NCBI RefSeq assembly: GCF_000626635.1
Contig: NZ_CP007451.1
Location: 2,542,001-2,606,000 of the forward strand
Direction: 5' to 3'
Source of the DNA: Draconibacterium orientale
GTDB lineage: Bacteria; Bacteroidota; Bacteroidia; Bacteroidales; Prolixibacteraceae
DNA: 64,000 bases
Shown here one piece after another: positions 49,381 through 59,238 of the stretch. A model generated the notes under the pieces. It saw nothing but the letters and a program-made list of their open reading frames with translations, made no database searches and was not told the origin of the DNA. Position 1 is the first letter of the stretch, and each line of letters opens with the position of its first letter. Position numbers and translations under genes: made by a program.

Positions 49381-49650
49381 AGGCCTTTATTGTTAGCAGG
49401 GGTAACAAATACGCGGCAGATTATGATGTATTAGCCTTAAATCTTTTGTCTGTCAATAAATAATACCTGGTGTTTAACAGTAACAAATTGGCGCAACCAT
49501 CTCCGTAAAATGTTTTGCGAATTCACAGGTGCGAGCAGGGAGAATTGTGGTTCTTCGCCCGCTTATATCCCTAATTTTATCCACACTTTTTCAACGGACG
49601 ATTGTTAGTTATTGCCCCCGCGAACACCCTTGTAAAGCGGAGGATTTGAT

Positions 49651-49658
49651 TATATTTG
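49651..49658 (+). promoter_or_regulatory. parE -7 promoter element TATATTTG
   Basis: TAnnTTTG match 115 nt upstream of the parE ATG; predicts a ~110-nt leader. The 49381-49650 stretch between it and the array has no recognised gene. Confidence 0.6.
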
Positions 49659-49773
49659 TGACAATTGGGTGAATTCTGTGTTTCGTAAATAAAAAACCAA
49701 GTCCCGTAAGCACAAAACCATTGAAAACACAGGGTTTCTGATAAATTCGAAAGTTGATTCTGGAGATTAAAGT

Positions 49774-51609
49774 ATGAGCGCAAACTACGACGAAGGTGCA
49801 ATTAAAACGTTAGACTGGCAGGAGCACATCCGGCGACGTCCGGGTATGTACATTGGGAAACTCGGAGACGGAACTTCTGCCGACGATGGTATTTATGTTT
49901 TGTTGAAAGAGGTGATGGATAACTCGGTTGACGAATTTATGATGGGGCATGGAAAAAAGATCCTTGTAAAGGTCGATCAGGATTTGGTTACCATCCGCGA
50001 TTATGGCCGGGGAATTCCACTGGGGAAACTGGTGGATGTGGTCAGCAAAATGAATACCGGCGCAAAATACGATAACAAGGTTTTCAAAAAATCGGTAGGC
50101 TTAAATGGTGTTGGTATAAAAGCCGTGAATGCCCTTTCTTCCGATTTTACGATAAAAGCAGTGCGCGAAGGCGTGGCTAAAGAAGTATATTTTAGCCAGG
50201 GGGTTAAAACCGGCGAGAAAGATTATCAAAATCTCGACGAGGTAAATGGAACAGAGGTGAGGTTTGTCCCCGATGTGGAAGTGTTCAAGAAGTATCGTTA
50301 TATGAACGATTATATCGTGAATATGATGAAAAACTATACCTTCCTGAACGCGGGCTTAACCATTGAGTACAACGGCGAACGTTTTCACTCGCGCAACGGA
50401 TTACGTGATTTGCTCGAGGAAAATATGGATCACGACCCAATTTACCCAATTATACATCTCAGAGGCGAAGATATTGAAGTTGCCATAACACATGGTAATC
50501 AATACGGGGAAGATTATTATTCGTTTGTTAACGGTCAGCACACCACCCAGGGAGGGACTCACTTACAGGCTTTTCGCGAAGTTTTAGTGAAAACGATCAG
50601 GGACTTTTACAAAAAGGATTTCGACCCGTCGGATATACGGGCATCGATTGTGGCGGCTGTTAGCATTAAAGTAGAAGAGCCTGTATTTGAGTCGCAAACC
50701 AAAACCAAACTCGGATCGCGGGATATTGGCCCAAACGGTCCGTCGGTGCGTGCACATGTTGGTAATTTCCTGCAAACCGAGCTCGATAATTTCCTGCATA
50801 AAAACCATGAGGTTGCAGAAGTGCTCCTCAGACGTATTGTGGAGTCGGAGCGCGAAAGAAAAGCAATTTCGGGCGTGAAAAAACTGGCCCGGCAACGCGC
50901 TAAAAAGGCCAACCTGCATAACAAAAAACTGCGCGACTGCCGAATTCATTTCAACGAAAAACATGAACGCAAAGAAGAATCGAGCATTTTTATTACCGAG
51001 GGAGACTCGGCAAGCGGATCGATAACCAAATCGCGCGATGTAAATACACAGGCCGTTTTTAGCTTGAAAGGAAAACCGCTGAATACTTTTGGCCTCACCA
51101 AAAAAGTGGTTTACGAAAACGAGGAATTTAACCTCTTGCAGGCAGCATTGAACATTGAAGAAAGCATGGAAGACCTGCGGTACAATAAGGTAATTATCGC
51201 TACCGATGCCGACGTTGATGGAATGCACATCCGTTTGCTGCTCATTACTTTCTTTCTGCAGTTTTTCCCTGAATTGATAAAAAAAGGGCACGTTTATATT
51301 TTGCAAACACCGCTTTTCAGGGTGCGAAACAAGCAAAAAACGTTCTATTGTTATTCAGAAGAAGAGAGGGTGAAAGCCATAAATAAATTGCGTGGTAAAC
51401 CCGAAATAACCCGGTTTAAAGGATTGGGCGAAATATCGCCCGATGAATTCAAGCATTTTATCGGGAAAGATATCCGCCTCGATCCGGTGCAAATGAAAAA
51501 GCACGAATCGGTGGCAGAAATGTTATCCTACTACATGGGTAAAAATACCCCCGAACGCCAGGATTTCATCATCGAAAACCTGTATGTTGAAAAAGACAAA
51601 GTGGAATAA
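49774..51609 (+). CDS. parE: DNA topoisomerase IV subunit B (GyrB/ParE family)
   Basis: ATPase subunit of a type IIA topoisomerase. The 611-aa protein has the GHKL fold: [15 protein letters not shown] (ATP-Mg Asn), [22 protein letters not shown] and [10 protein letters not shown] (transducer lysine region), then TOPRIM with [12 protein letters not shown] and [19 protein letters not shown]. It is shorter than GyrB and lacks its insertion; together with the neighbouring ParC-like gene it fits topoisomerase IV, as typically annotated in Bacteroidota. 38 nt before the parC-like gene. Unusual repeat array upstream (49156-49380). Confidence 0.9.
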   Translation: MSANYDEGAIKTLDWQEHIRRRPGMYIGKLGDGTSADDGIYVLLKEVMDNSVDEFMMGHGKKILVKVDQDLVTIRDYGRGIPLGKLVDVVSKMNTGAKYDNKVFKKSVGLNGVGIKAVNALSSDFTIKAVREGVAKEVYFSQGVKTGEKDYQNLDEVNGTEVRFVPDVEVFKKYRYMNDYIVNMMKNYTFLNAGLTIEYNGERFHSRNGLRDLLEENMDHDPIYPIIHLRGEDIEVAITHGNQYGEDYYSFVNGQHTTQGGTHLQAFREVLVKTIRDFYKKDFDPSDIRASIVAAVSIKVEEPVFESQTKTKLGSRDIGPNGPSVRAHVGNFLQTELDNFLHKNHEVAEVLLRRIVESERERKAISGVKKLARQRAKKANLHNKKLRDCRIHFNEKHERKEESSIFITEGDSASGSITKSRDVNTQAVFSLKGKPLNTFGLTKKVVYENEEFNLLQAALNIEESMEDLRYNKVIIATDADVDGMHIRLLLITFFLQFFPELIKKGHVYILQTPLFRVRNKQKTFYCYSEEERVKAINKLRGKPEITRFKGLGEISPDEFKHFIGKDIRLDPVQMKKHESVAEMLSYYMGKNTPERQDFIIENLYVEKDKVE

Positions 51610-51647
51610 GAGCCTCAAATAAAGTACGATAAATTTCAGAGAGAAGA

Positions 51648-54299
51648 ATGTCAGAAGAGAATTTAAATCAGGAGGAAATTCAGGACGATAGTGTAAAAGA
51701 GGAAGTAATCTACCTTTCGGGCATGTACCGCGACTGGTTTTTGGATTATGCCTCGTACGTAATACTCGAACGGGCGGTGCCGTACATTAACGACGGGCTA
51801 AAACCCGTGCAGCGGCGTATTATGCATGCCATGCGCGAAATGGACGACGGGCGCTACAACAAAGTGGCCAACATTATCGGGCAAACCATGCAGTATCACC
51901 CGCACGGCGACGCTTCAATTGGCGATGCTATTGTGCAAATCGGGCAGAAAGAATTGCTGATCGACTCGCAGGGAAACTGGGGGAATATTCTTACCGGCGA
52001 CGGTGCAGCAGCACCTCGTTACATTGAAGCCCGGCTGACGAAGTTTGCTTTGGAGGTACTTTTCAACCCGAAAACTACCGAATGGAAACTGTCGTACGAT
52101 GGCCGTAAAAAAGAACCGGTTACACTTCCTGTAAAATTCCCGCTGCTGTTGGCGCAGGGAGTTGATGGTATTGCTGTTGGTTTGGCGTCAAAATTGTTTC
52201 CGCATAACTTTATCGAACTTATCGATGCCTCAATAAATTACCTTCGCGGAAAGGATTTTGAATTGTACCCCGATTTCCCAACCGGAGGATCGGCCGATTT
52301 TAGCAAATACAACGACGGTTTGCGCGGTGGTTCGGTAAAAGTTCGTGCCAAAATTGAAAAGCGCGACAATAAAACACTCGTGATTAACGAGGTGCCTTAC
52401 GGAAAAACAACCACAACGCTGATTGAATCGATTATTAAGGCTAACGACAAAGGAAAAATCAAAGTAAAAAAGATTGACGATAACACGGCCGAGCATGTTG
52501 AAATATTAGTTCATCTGGCAGCGGGTGTTTCGTCCGATAAAACCATCGATGCGCTTTATGCATTTACCGATTGCGAAGTTTCGTTGTCGCCAAATGCCTG
52601 TATCATCGAAAATGACAAGCCGCATTTTATTGGCGTTTCCGAAATTCTGAAACGTTCGGCCGATTCAACAAAGGCCTTGCTGAAACTCGAACTGGAAATC
52701 CGTAAATCGGAACTGGAAGAGCAGTGGCATTTTTCTTCGCTCGAAAAAATATTTATCGAAGAGCGCATTTACAAGGATAAAAAGTTTGAGGATTCGGAAA
52801 ACATGGACCAGGCGGTAGCGCATATCGACCACCGTTTAGAGCCATGGAAACCAAAATTAAAACGCGAAGTTACCCGCGAAGACATTCTGAAACTGATGGA
52901 AATTCGGATGGCGCGGATACTGAAATTTAACAAGGACAAAGCCAACGAACTATTGAAATCGATTGAAGATGAAATTGCAGAGATCGAGCATAACATCGAA
53001 AATATTATCGATTTCACCATTGAGTGGTTTAAACACCTGAAAAAGAAATACGGTAAGGGCAAGGAGCGCAAAACAGAGATACGCAGTTTCGAGAATATTG
53101 TAGCCTCGAAAGTGGTGGTGAAAAACGAAAAACTGTATGTTGATCGGAAGGAAGGATTTATGGGAACATCGCTTCGTAAAGAAGAATTTGTTTGCGACTG
53201 TTCGGATATCGACGACATTATTGTTTTCCGCCGCGATGGTTCGTATTTCATCACCAAAGTTTCGGATAAAGCTTTTATCGGCAAAAACATTTTGCACCTG
53301 GCCGTTTTCAAGAAAAACGATAAACGCACCATTTACAACGTGGTGTATAAAGACGGAGAATCGGGTAATTTCTACATGAAACGCTTTTTTGTTACGGGCG
53401 TTACCCGCGACAAAGAGTACAACCTTACAAAAGAAACGAAAGGCTCGCGCATTGTCTATTTCTCGGCCAACCCAAATGGCGAAGCAGAGATTTTACGCGT
53501 TGTTTTAAAGCCAAAGCCACGAATTAAAAAGCTTGTTTTTGAAGAAGATTTGGGCGAGTTGGCCATTAAAGGTCGCCAATCGATGGGGAATATCTTAAGT
53601 AAAAACGATATTCATAAAATCACCCTTAAAGAAAGAGGCGTTTCTACGCTTGGAGGTCGTAAAATCTGGTTCGATCCGGATGTATTACGACTGAATGCCG
53701 ATAGCCGCGGAACCTTCCTGGGTGAATTTTCGGGCGAAGATAAAATCCTGGTTATCTACAAAAATGGTGAGTTCCAGTTGTATAATTACGATTTGAGTAA
53801 CCACTTCCAGCAAGATATTCTGGTGATCGAAAAATTTGATCAACGTAAGATTTTGTCGGCGGTGTATTACGATGCCGACCAAAAATATTACTACGTAAAA
53901 CGTTTTGAAATTGATGAACCCGAAGGAAAACTGATACGTTTTATTGGCGAAAACACCGATAATAAACTCATTAGTTTAACCTGGGTGCATTATCCGCGTT
54001 TGGAGCTTACGTTTGGCGGAAAGAATGCCGAGCGCGAAAATGAGATCATCGAAGTGGCCGAGTTTATCAGTGTAAAATCGTGGAAGGCAAAAGGTAAGCG
54101 ACTGAGTAATTACGAAGTGGATAATATTAAAGAAATTGAGCCGGTAATTAAAGATGATTACGATCATCATGAAGAGGAAGTAGAAGAACCGGAAACGGAA
54201 CAGGATAGCAAACCGGACAAAAAAGAGGAGGTTGATGATATCCCGTTTGAAGTAACCCGGCCGAAAAGGGAAGATGACGGGCAAGGCTCTTTGTTTTAG
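51648..54299 (+). CDS. parC: DNA topoisomerase IV subunit A (GyrA/ParC family)
   Basis: Breakage-reunion subunit of the same enzyme. The 883-aa protein has the winged-helix QRDR region YHPHGDASIGDAIVQIGQ, the catalytic tyrosine Y125 in AAPRYIEARL, the tower and coiled-coil, and a C-terminal beta-pinwheel region (~500-800) of degenerate blades; the GyrA box QRRGGKG is not seen, which fits ParC. It ends in an acidic, charged tail (EEEVEEPETEQDSKPDKKEE region). Follows parE by 38 nt and precedes aroK by 20 nt. Confidence 0.9.
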   Translation: MSEENLNQEEIQDDSVKEEVIYLSGMYRDWFLDYASYVILERAVPYINDGLKPVQRRIMHAMREMDDGRYNKVANIIGQTMQYHPHGDASIGDAIVQIGQKELLIDSQGNWGNILTGDGAAAPRYIEARLTKFALEVLFNPKTTEWKLSYDGRKKEPVTLPVKFPLLLAQGVDGIAVGLASKLFPHNFIELIDASINYLRGKDFELYPDFPTGGSADFSKYNDGLRGGSVKVRAKIEKRDNKTLVINEVPYGKTTTTLIESIIKANDKGKIKVKKIDDNTAEHVEILVHLAAGVSSDKTIDALYAFTDCEVSLSPNACIIENDKPHFIGVSEILKRSADSTKALLKLELEIRKSELEEQWHFSSLEKIFIEERIYKDKKFEDSENMDQAVAHIDHRLEPWKPKLKREVTREDILKLMEIRMARILKFNKDKANELLKSIEDEIAEIEHNIENIIDFTIEWFKHLKKKYGKGKERKTEIRSFENIVASKVVVKNEKLYVDRKEGFMGTSLRKEEFVCDCSDIDDIIVFRRDGSYFITKVSDKAFIGKNILHLAVFKKNDKRTIYNVVYKDGESGNFYMKRFFVTGVTRDKEYNLTKETKGSRIVYFSANPNGEAEILRVVLKPKPRIKKLVFEEDLGELAIKGRQSMGNILSKNDIHKITLKERGVSTLGGRKIWFDPDVLRLNADSRGTFLGEFSGEDKILVIYKNGEFQLYNYDLSNHFQQDILVIEKFDQRKILSAVYYDADQKYYYVKRFEIDEPEGKLIRFIGENTDNKLISLTWVHYPRLELTFGGKNAERENEIIEVAEFISVKSWKAKGKRLSNYEVDNIKEIEPVIKDDYDHHEEEVEEPETEQDSKPDKKEEVDDIPFEVTRPKREDDGQGSLF

Positions 54300-54319
54300 C
54301 CAGTAACAGAAGAAAAAAG

Positions 54320-54817
54320 ATGCGAGTATATTTGATTGGATACATGGGGTGTGGAAAGTCGCGTATGGGGCGCCATTTGTCGGAGCATATGGGGCTGCAG
54401 TTTATCGACATGGACGATTACATTGAAGAAAGAAACTGCAAAACAGTGCCGCAGCTATTTGCCGATTACGGCGAAGATGGCTTTCGGCAAAGAGAGCGAA
54501 AGGCTTTGGAAGAACTAGCTGAATTCACCGACGTTATAATTGCTACCGGCGGCGGAGCTCCTTGTTTCTTTGATAATATCGACCTGATGAATAAAACTGG
54601 GAAGACCGTCTTTTTGAATATCGACCCGGCTATTCTTGCCGACCGTCTCATGAATTCGAAAACCGAACGGCCACTGATTAAAGGAAAATCGCGCGAAGAA
54701 TTGGTTGCCTTCATCGATGAAACACTAAAGAAACGGAAGCAATTTTATTCGCAGGCACAATTTGAAATTACTGAGCCCGATTTTAGCCTTGATCGTATTC
54801 AGGAAATGATTTCGTAA
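54320..54817 (+). CDS. aroK: Shikimate kinase
   Basis: Phosphorylates shikimate in aromatic amino acid synthesis. The 165-aa protein has the P-loop LIGYMGCGKSRMG (residues 5-17; the usual GxGKS/T is GCGKS), FIDMDDYIE (shikimate-binding DxD), FRQRERKALEEL and VIATGGGAPCF, then the LID arginine in KTERPLI. Length is normal. Placed in the parE-parC run with a 20-nt gap, so probably co-transcribed although functionally unrelated. Confidence 0.93.
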   Translation: MRVYLIGYMGCGKSRMGRHLSEHMGLQFIDMDDYIEERNCKTVPQLFADYGEDGFRQRERKALEELAEFTDVIIATGGGAPCFFDNIDLMNKTGKTVFLNIDPAILADRLMNSKTERPLIKGKSREELVAFIDETLKKRKQFYSQAQFEITEPDFSLDRIQEMIS

Positions 54818-54997
54818 TTCAGATAGTTCCTCCCCCTTAATTCATTTTGCTTTTGCATTCTCCTGAAATAGGCTTTAAATTAGCTAAGTCTTAGGTCAAA
54901 TACAATGTACAGGAGAATATTAGTCCACAAGTTTAAGTTGCTTGAAGGTCCTTTTGCCTTTTTCCTTTATACTTTTGACTTGATAAAATAAAGAAGC

Positions 54998-56629
54998 ATG
55001 TCAACAGTTGCAGAAGTTTTTGCGCATACGCTAAAAGAAATCGGGGTACGCTATGTTTTTGGAGTTCCCAGTGGAAACATGATCGATTATGTGGAAGCGT
55101 TGCGAAAAGAAGATGGCATCGATTTTATATTGGTTGGGCACGAAGCAACCGCTGCTTTTCTGGCCGGAGTTTGTGGCCGGTTAACCGGAGTTCCGGGCGC
55201 GTGTTTTGCTACATTTGGCCCGGGAGCAACCAATTTAAGCACAGGCGTTGGCGGCGCTCAGCTCGACCGATTCCCGCTGTTGGCTTTTACCGATGAAATG
55301 CCCGATGAGTTGTTAAAACGCACCGTGCAAATGAACATCAATCATCAGCAGCTTTTCTTTCCTTTAACAAAGTGGACAACCCGCCTGAACGAGAATAACG
55401 TTGAAGAAATTATTTTGAAAGGAGCGGGAATTGCAACTGACGATCAACCGGGTGCCGTGCATATAGGTATCCCTGCCGGAATTGGCGGAAATCAGGTGCA
55501 GAAAGTAAAAGCTGAAGTGGATTACCTGCGTTTGGAAAAGAAACGCTGGTCGCCCCTGGTTGCCGATCAGATTGCGAAAGTTGAAAAGCTCATCCAAAAA
55601 TGTAAAAAGCCTGTTTTAGCTGTCGGACTATCGGCGGTACACGTTAAAATAAATGAGCAGCTTGTTGCGCTGGCTGAAAAGTTGCAGGCTCCGGTGGTGC
55701 TTACGCCAATGGCAAAAGGCCTGTTCCCCGAAAATCATCCCTTGTATGCAGGAGTGCTTTTTCATGCCTTATCAAACCAGGTTGCCAAAGTTTATTCGCA
55801 GGCCGATCTGGTTATTGGAATAGGGTACGATCCCGTGGAGTTTAATTACGAAGACTGGATGCCTGAAGTGCCGCTGATTCATATCGACCAGCAGGAGGCC
55901 GATGTGGCAAACGGGAAAATTCCGGAAGTATTTAATGTGTTGGGAGCACTGGACCTTGCCTTGAATGAGTTGCAAAAACTGGATGTAAATCCTAAGGCAT
56001 GGGATCATCAGGTTTTAGAAGCAAACAAGCAGCATATATTACAAATGCTGACTCCAAAAGACGACAGTTTTGGCTCGCTGGCAGTGCTTGATGGATTGCG
56101 AAAGGTTTTGCCCGACGAAGGAATTCTAAACGTTGATGTAGGTGCCCATTTGCACCTGGTTGGGCAACAGTGGCGCACTCCAAAGCCAGAGAAACTACTA
56201 ATGACAAATGGCTGGTCGAGTATGGGTTTTGCCATCCCGGCAGCTTTGGCGGCAAAACTTTGCAATCCCGATTTGCCTGTTGCAGCACTAATGGGTGATT
56301 GCGGTTTCCTGATGATGGTTGGCGAATTGGCAACGGCAAAACGTCTTAACCTGAATATCGTTTTTGTGGTGATTTACGATGAGAGCCTGTCGCTGATAAG
56401 CATAAAACAGAATAAGAAGAATTTCGATAGCAGTTACGGAACGGATTTACATTTGTTGAGCGATGAGCCAACCAATCATTATTTTGGAGTTTCGGTAGTT
56501 CGGGTAACTAACAGCGAAGCCTACAAAATTGCCTTGGAAAAAGCTTTTGCCGGTGATGGCCCCGTTGTAATAGAGGCTGTGGTAAGCAACAACGAGTATG
56601 AGGATTTGGTGTTGCAGCCCAATAAATAA
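54998..56629 (+). CDS. Thiamine-diphosphate-dependent enzyme (acetolactate-synthase-like)
   Basis: A 543-aa ThDP enzyme with the three usual domains: Pyr domain with catalytic Glu in LVGHEATAAFLAGVCGRLTG (residues ~43-62) and ATFGPGATNLSTGVGGAQ; middle Rossmann-like domain (AVGLSAVHVKINEQLVALAE); and PP domain with NGWSSMGFAIPAALAAKL and MGDCGFLMMVGELATAKRLN, the ThDP-Mg motif (GDC...N). The family includes acetolactate synthase, indolepyruvate and benzoylformate decarboxylases and others; here neither a small regulatory subunit nor a biosynthetic neighbour is present, so the reaction is open. A T-rich ACTTTT tract precedes it. No -7 element of the usual type found. Confidence 0.83.
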   Translation: MSTVAEVFAHTLKEIGVRYVFGVPSGNMIDYVEALRKEDGIDFILVGHEATAAFLAGVCGRLTGVPGACFATFGPGATNLSTGVGGAQLDRFPLLAFTDEMPDELLKRTVQMNINHQQLFFPLTKWTTRLNENNVEEIILKGAGIATDDQPGAVHIGIPAGIGGNQVQKVKAEVDYLRLEKKRWSPLVADQIAKVEKLIQKCKKPVLAVGLSAVHVKINEQLVALAEKLQAPVVLTPMAKGLFPENHPLYAGVLFHALSNQVAKVYSQADLVIGIGYDPVEFNYEDWMPEVPLIHIDQQEADVANGKIPEVFNVLGALDLALNELQKLDVNPKAWDHQVLEANKQHILQMLTPKDDSFGSLAVLDGLRKVLPDEGILNVDVGAHLHLVGQQWRTPKPEKLLMTNGWSSMGFAIPAALAAKLCNPDLPVAALMGDCGFLMMVGELATAKRLNLNIVFVVIYDESLSLISIKQNKKNFDSSYGTDLHLLSDEPTNHYFGVSVVRVTNSEAYKIALEKAFAGDGPVVIEAVVSNNEYEDLVLQPNK

Positions 56630-56693
56630 ATTCTTATTATATTTATTCTTTAAATAAAACAAACCATATTTTCGAATTTCAGCTGAATAAAAA

Positions 56694-59147
56694 ATGAAAA
56701 CCAACAAACAACTCCAGTTAGCTTTTGATTTTGTACAATATACCGGGCAAAATATCTTTCTTACCGGCAAAGCCGGAACCGGAAAAACAACTTTTCTGAA
56801 AAGCCTGAAACAACGTTCGCCCAAACGCATGGTGGTGGTGGCGCCAACGGGTGTGGCGGCTATAAATGCCGCAGGCGTTACTATTCATTCGTTTTTCCAG
56901 CTGTCGTTTGCACCTCAGGTAGGGCACGAGAGCAAACACAGCAGCGAACAGCGGTTTACCAAAGAAAAGATAAATATTATGCGAAGCCTCGATCTGTTGG
57001 TAATCGATGAGGTAAGTATGGTTCGCGCCGACGTTTTGGATGCCATCGATCGCACACTTCGTCGCTTTAAAAACAAACGAAAGCCTTTTGGTGGTGCGCA
57101 GGTTTTAATGATTGGCGATTTGCAACAGTTGGCTCCGGTGGTGAAAAACGAAGAATGGGGCTTGTTGCGCCACGAATACGATACCCCTTATTTTTTCAGC
57201 AGTAAAGCACTGCGCGAATTTCCGCATGTAAGTATCGAACTCACCGAGGTATTTCGTCAGCAAGATGAAAAGTTTATTGCTTTGCTAAACAAGGTGCGCG
57301 AGAATAAATTGGATGAAGAAGCCCGTCAGTTGCTGAATACGCGTTATATCCCTGACTTTGTTCCGGGCGATGAGGACGGTTACATTACACTTTGTACGCA
57401 CAATATAAGTGCGCAGCGGATTAATGATTCGAAACTGAGTGTATTAACCGGCAAAAAGCAAGTTTTTACGGCCTCGGTTGAGGGAAAATTTCCTGAATAT
57501 TCGTACCCCACTGATTTTAAACTCGAACTGAAAGTTGGTGCGCAGGTGATGTTCGTAAAAAACGACTCCAATCCTGAAAAGCGCTTTTATAACGGTAAAA
57601 TAGGGCAGGTGCAGTCGATCGCCGATGATCGGGTGTACGTACTTTGCCCGGGCGAGGATGAGGAGATTGAAGTGGAACCGCAAAACTGGGAAAACTATAA
57701 ATATTCAATCGATAAAGAATCGGGCGAGATACGTGAAGAAATGGAAGGTATGTTCACCCAGATTCCGTTGAAGCTGGCCTGGGCCATTACCATTCACAAA
57801 AGCCAGGGATTAACCTTTGAGAAGGCCATTATTGATGCCGAAGCTTCGTTTGCGCACGGGCAGGTTTATGTGGCACTAAGTCGTTGTAAATCGCTGGAGG
57901 GCATGGTGCTTTCATCGCCAATTGCCGGCAAAAGCATTATTAACGATCAAAAAGTTAGTGGTTTTATTCGCAATGTGGAAGAAAATCAACCCGGCGAGCA
58001 GGAATTAAATGCTGCCAAACTGGCTTTTCAAAAAGAACAGTTAACCGAGATTTTTCGCTTTTACCGCTCGGAAAACTTACTGCGAAATATTGCCAGGCTG
58101 GTGAACGAAAATAAAGGTAGTTTCCCGGATGTTACGATTGCGCAGATTGAAAAAATGCGCAACGGTAATGATAACGAGATTGTAGCTGTGGCAGCAAAAT
58201 TTCATAAGCAGATTACTGATTTATTGCGGCAACAGCCCGATGTTTATCAAAACGATCCTTTACAGGAGCGCATAAAAAAAGCGGCGGCTTATTTTGGCGA
58301 AAAGGTGCAACATGTTCTGGCCGATGGAATTAAAAAAATCGACATGGATGTTGACAATAAGGAGATAAAGCGCCAGTTGAAACGTTATGTAACCGACCTG
58401 AAAGATGATGTGCAGTTAAAACTGACCGCATTTGAATCGTGCCTGGAAGGATTTGATGTAAAACGACTGATGGATTCGCGCGCCAAAACGCTGGTGAAAC
58501 AAAGCAAGTCTTCGGGGAAACAAAAGGCGAAAGAAATTACCGATTTCGAAAATATCCCGAATCCCGAATTGTTCGAACAATTACGCAATTACCGCACGGA
58601 AAAGGCCGGTGAACTGGAGATTCCACCGTTTATGATTTTTTCGCAAAAAGTTTTGTATGCACTGGTAAATTATCTTCCAACCGATGCCGCATCGCTGAAA
58701 CTGATTAATGGTTTGGGACCCCGAAAAGTAACGCAGTTTGGAGCTGATATTACAGCAATCATTCAGCATTATTGTAAAGAAAACAAGATTGAAAAAGGGG
58801 AGATTCCATTGCAGGAACCCCAAAAGGAAAAGAAGGAAAAAGTGGATACAAAGCTGCTTAGTTTTGATTTGTTTAAGTCCGGAAAATCCATTGAAGAGAT
58901 TGCAAAAGAACGTGCTCTTTCGGCAAATACCATCGAGGGGCATTTGGCGCATTACATTAAGCTGGGCGAACTGGAGGCCACCCGTTTGGTAGAAGAGGAG
59001 AAGCTGAAAAAAATAGCCGAATACTTCGAAAAAGCTGAGGACAAATCCTTTGGTGCCGCAAAATCGCATTTCGGAGAAGAGGTGAGTTATGGCGAGTTAC
59101 GGATTGGTTTGAGTTATTGGGAGCATGAAAATGAACAGAAAAATTAG
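56694..59147 (+). CDS. PIF1/RecD-like SF1 helicase with HRDC-like and C-terminal HTH domain
   Basis: An 817-aa helicase: Walker A FLTGKAGTGKTTFLKSL (residues ~22-38), VVVAPTGVAAINAAGVTIHS (motif Ia), LLVIDEVSMVRADVLDAID (motif II), MIGDLQQLAPV (III), FRQQDEKFIALLN (IV), and the UvrD_C_2/RecD-like WAITIHKSQGLTFEKAIID and YVALSRCKSLEG (V-VI). The central region (~430-600) is charged and helical; an HRDC-like segment (FEQLRNYRTEKAGELEIPPF, VLYALVNYLP) sits at ~640-690, and an HTH_40-like block at ~720-770 (KSIEEIAKERALSANTIEGH). Such helicases are usual in Bacteroidota; DNA-repair or R-loop roles are inferred. Confidence 0.9.
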   Translation: MKTNKQLQLAFDFVQYTGQNIFLTGKAGTGKTTFLKSLKQRSPKRMVVVAPTGVAAINAAGVTIHSFFQLSFAPQVGHESKHSSEQRFTKEKINIMRSLDLLVIDEVSMVRADVLDAIDRTLRRFKNKRKPFGGAQVLMIGDLQQLAPVVKNEEWGLLRHEYDTPYFFSSKALREFPHVSIELTEVFRQQDEKFIALLNKVRENKLDEEARQLLNTRYIPDFVPGDEDGYITLCTHNISAQRINDSKLSVLTGKKQVFTASVEGKFPEYSYPTDFKLELKVGAQVMFVKNDSNPEKRFYNGKIGQVQSIADDRVYVLCPGEDEEIEVEPQNWENYKYSIDKESGEIREEMEGMFTQIPLKLAWAITIHKSQGLTFEKAIIDAEASFAHGQVYVALSRCKSLEGMVLSSPIAGKSIINDQKVSGFIRNVEENQPGEQELNAAKLAFQKEQLTEIFRFYRSENLLRNIARLVNENKGSFPDVTIAQIEKMRNGNDNEIVAVAAKFHKQITDLLRQQPDVYQNDPLQERIKKAAAYFGEKVQHVLADGIKKIDMDVDNKEIKRQLKRYVTDLKDDVQLKLTAFESCLEGFDVKRLMDSRAKTLVKQSKSSGKQKAKEITDFENIPNPELFEQLRNYRTEKAGELEIPPFMIFSQKVLYALVNYLPTDAASLKLINGLGPRKVTQFGADITAIIQHYCKENKIEKGEIPLQEPQKEKKEKVDTKLLSFDLFKSGKSIEEIAKERALSANTIEGHLAHYIKLGELEATRLVEEEKLKKIAEYFEKAEDKSFGAAKSHFGEEVSYGELRIGLSYWEHENEQKN

Positions 59148-59238
59148 TTGCACTTTCCACCTCAATCCGAATTTTTGGAAATAACCCAACTTATCACGAA
59201 CTTCGCAGTGCGCTGGTTAACTAATACCTTTTTTTACC

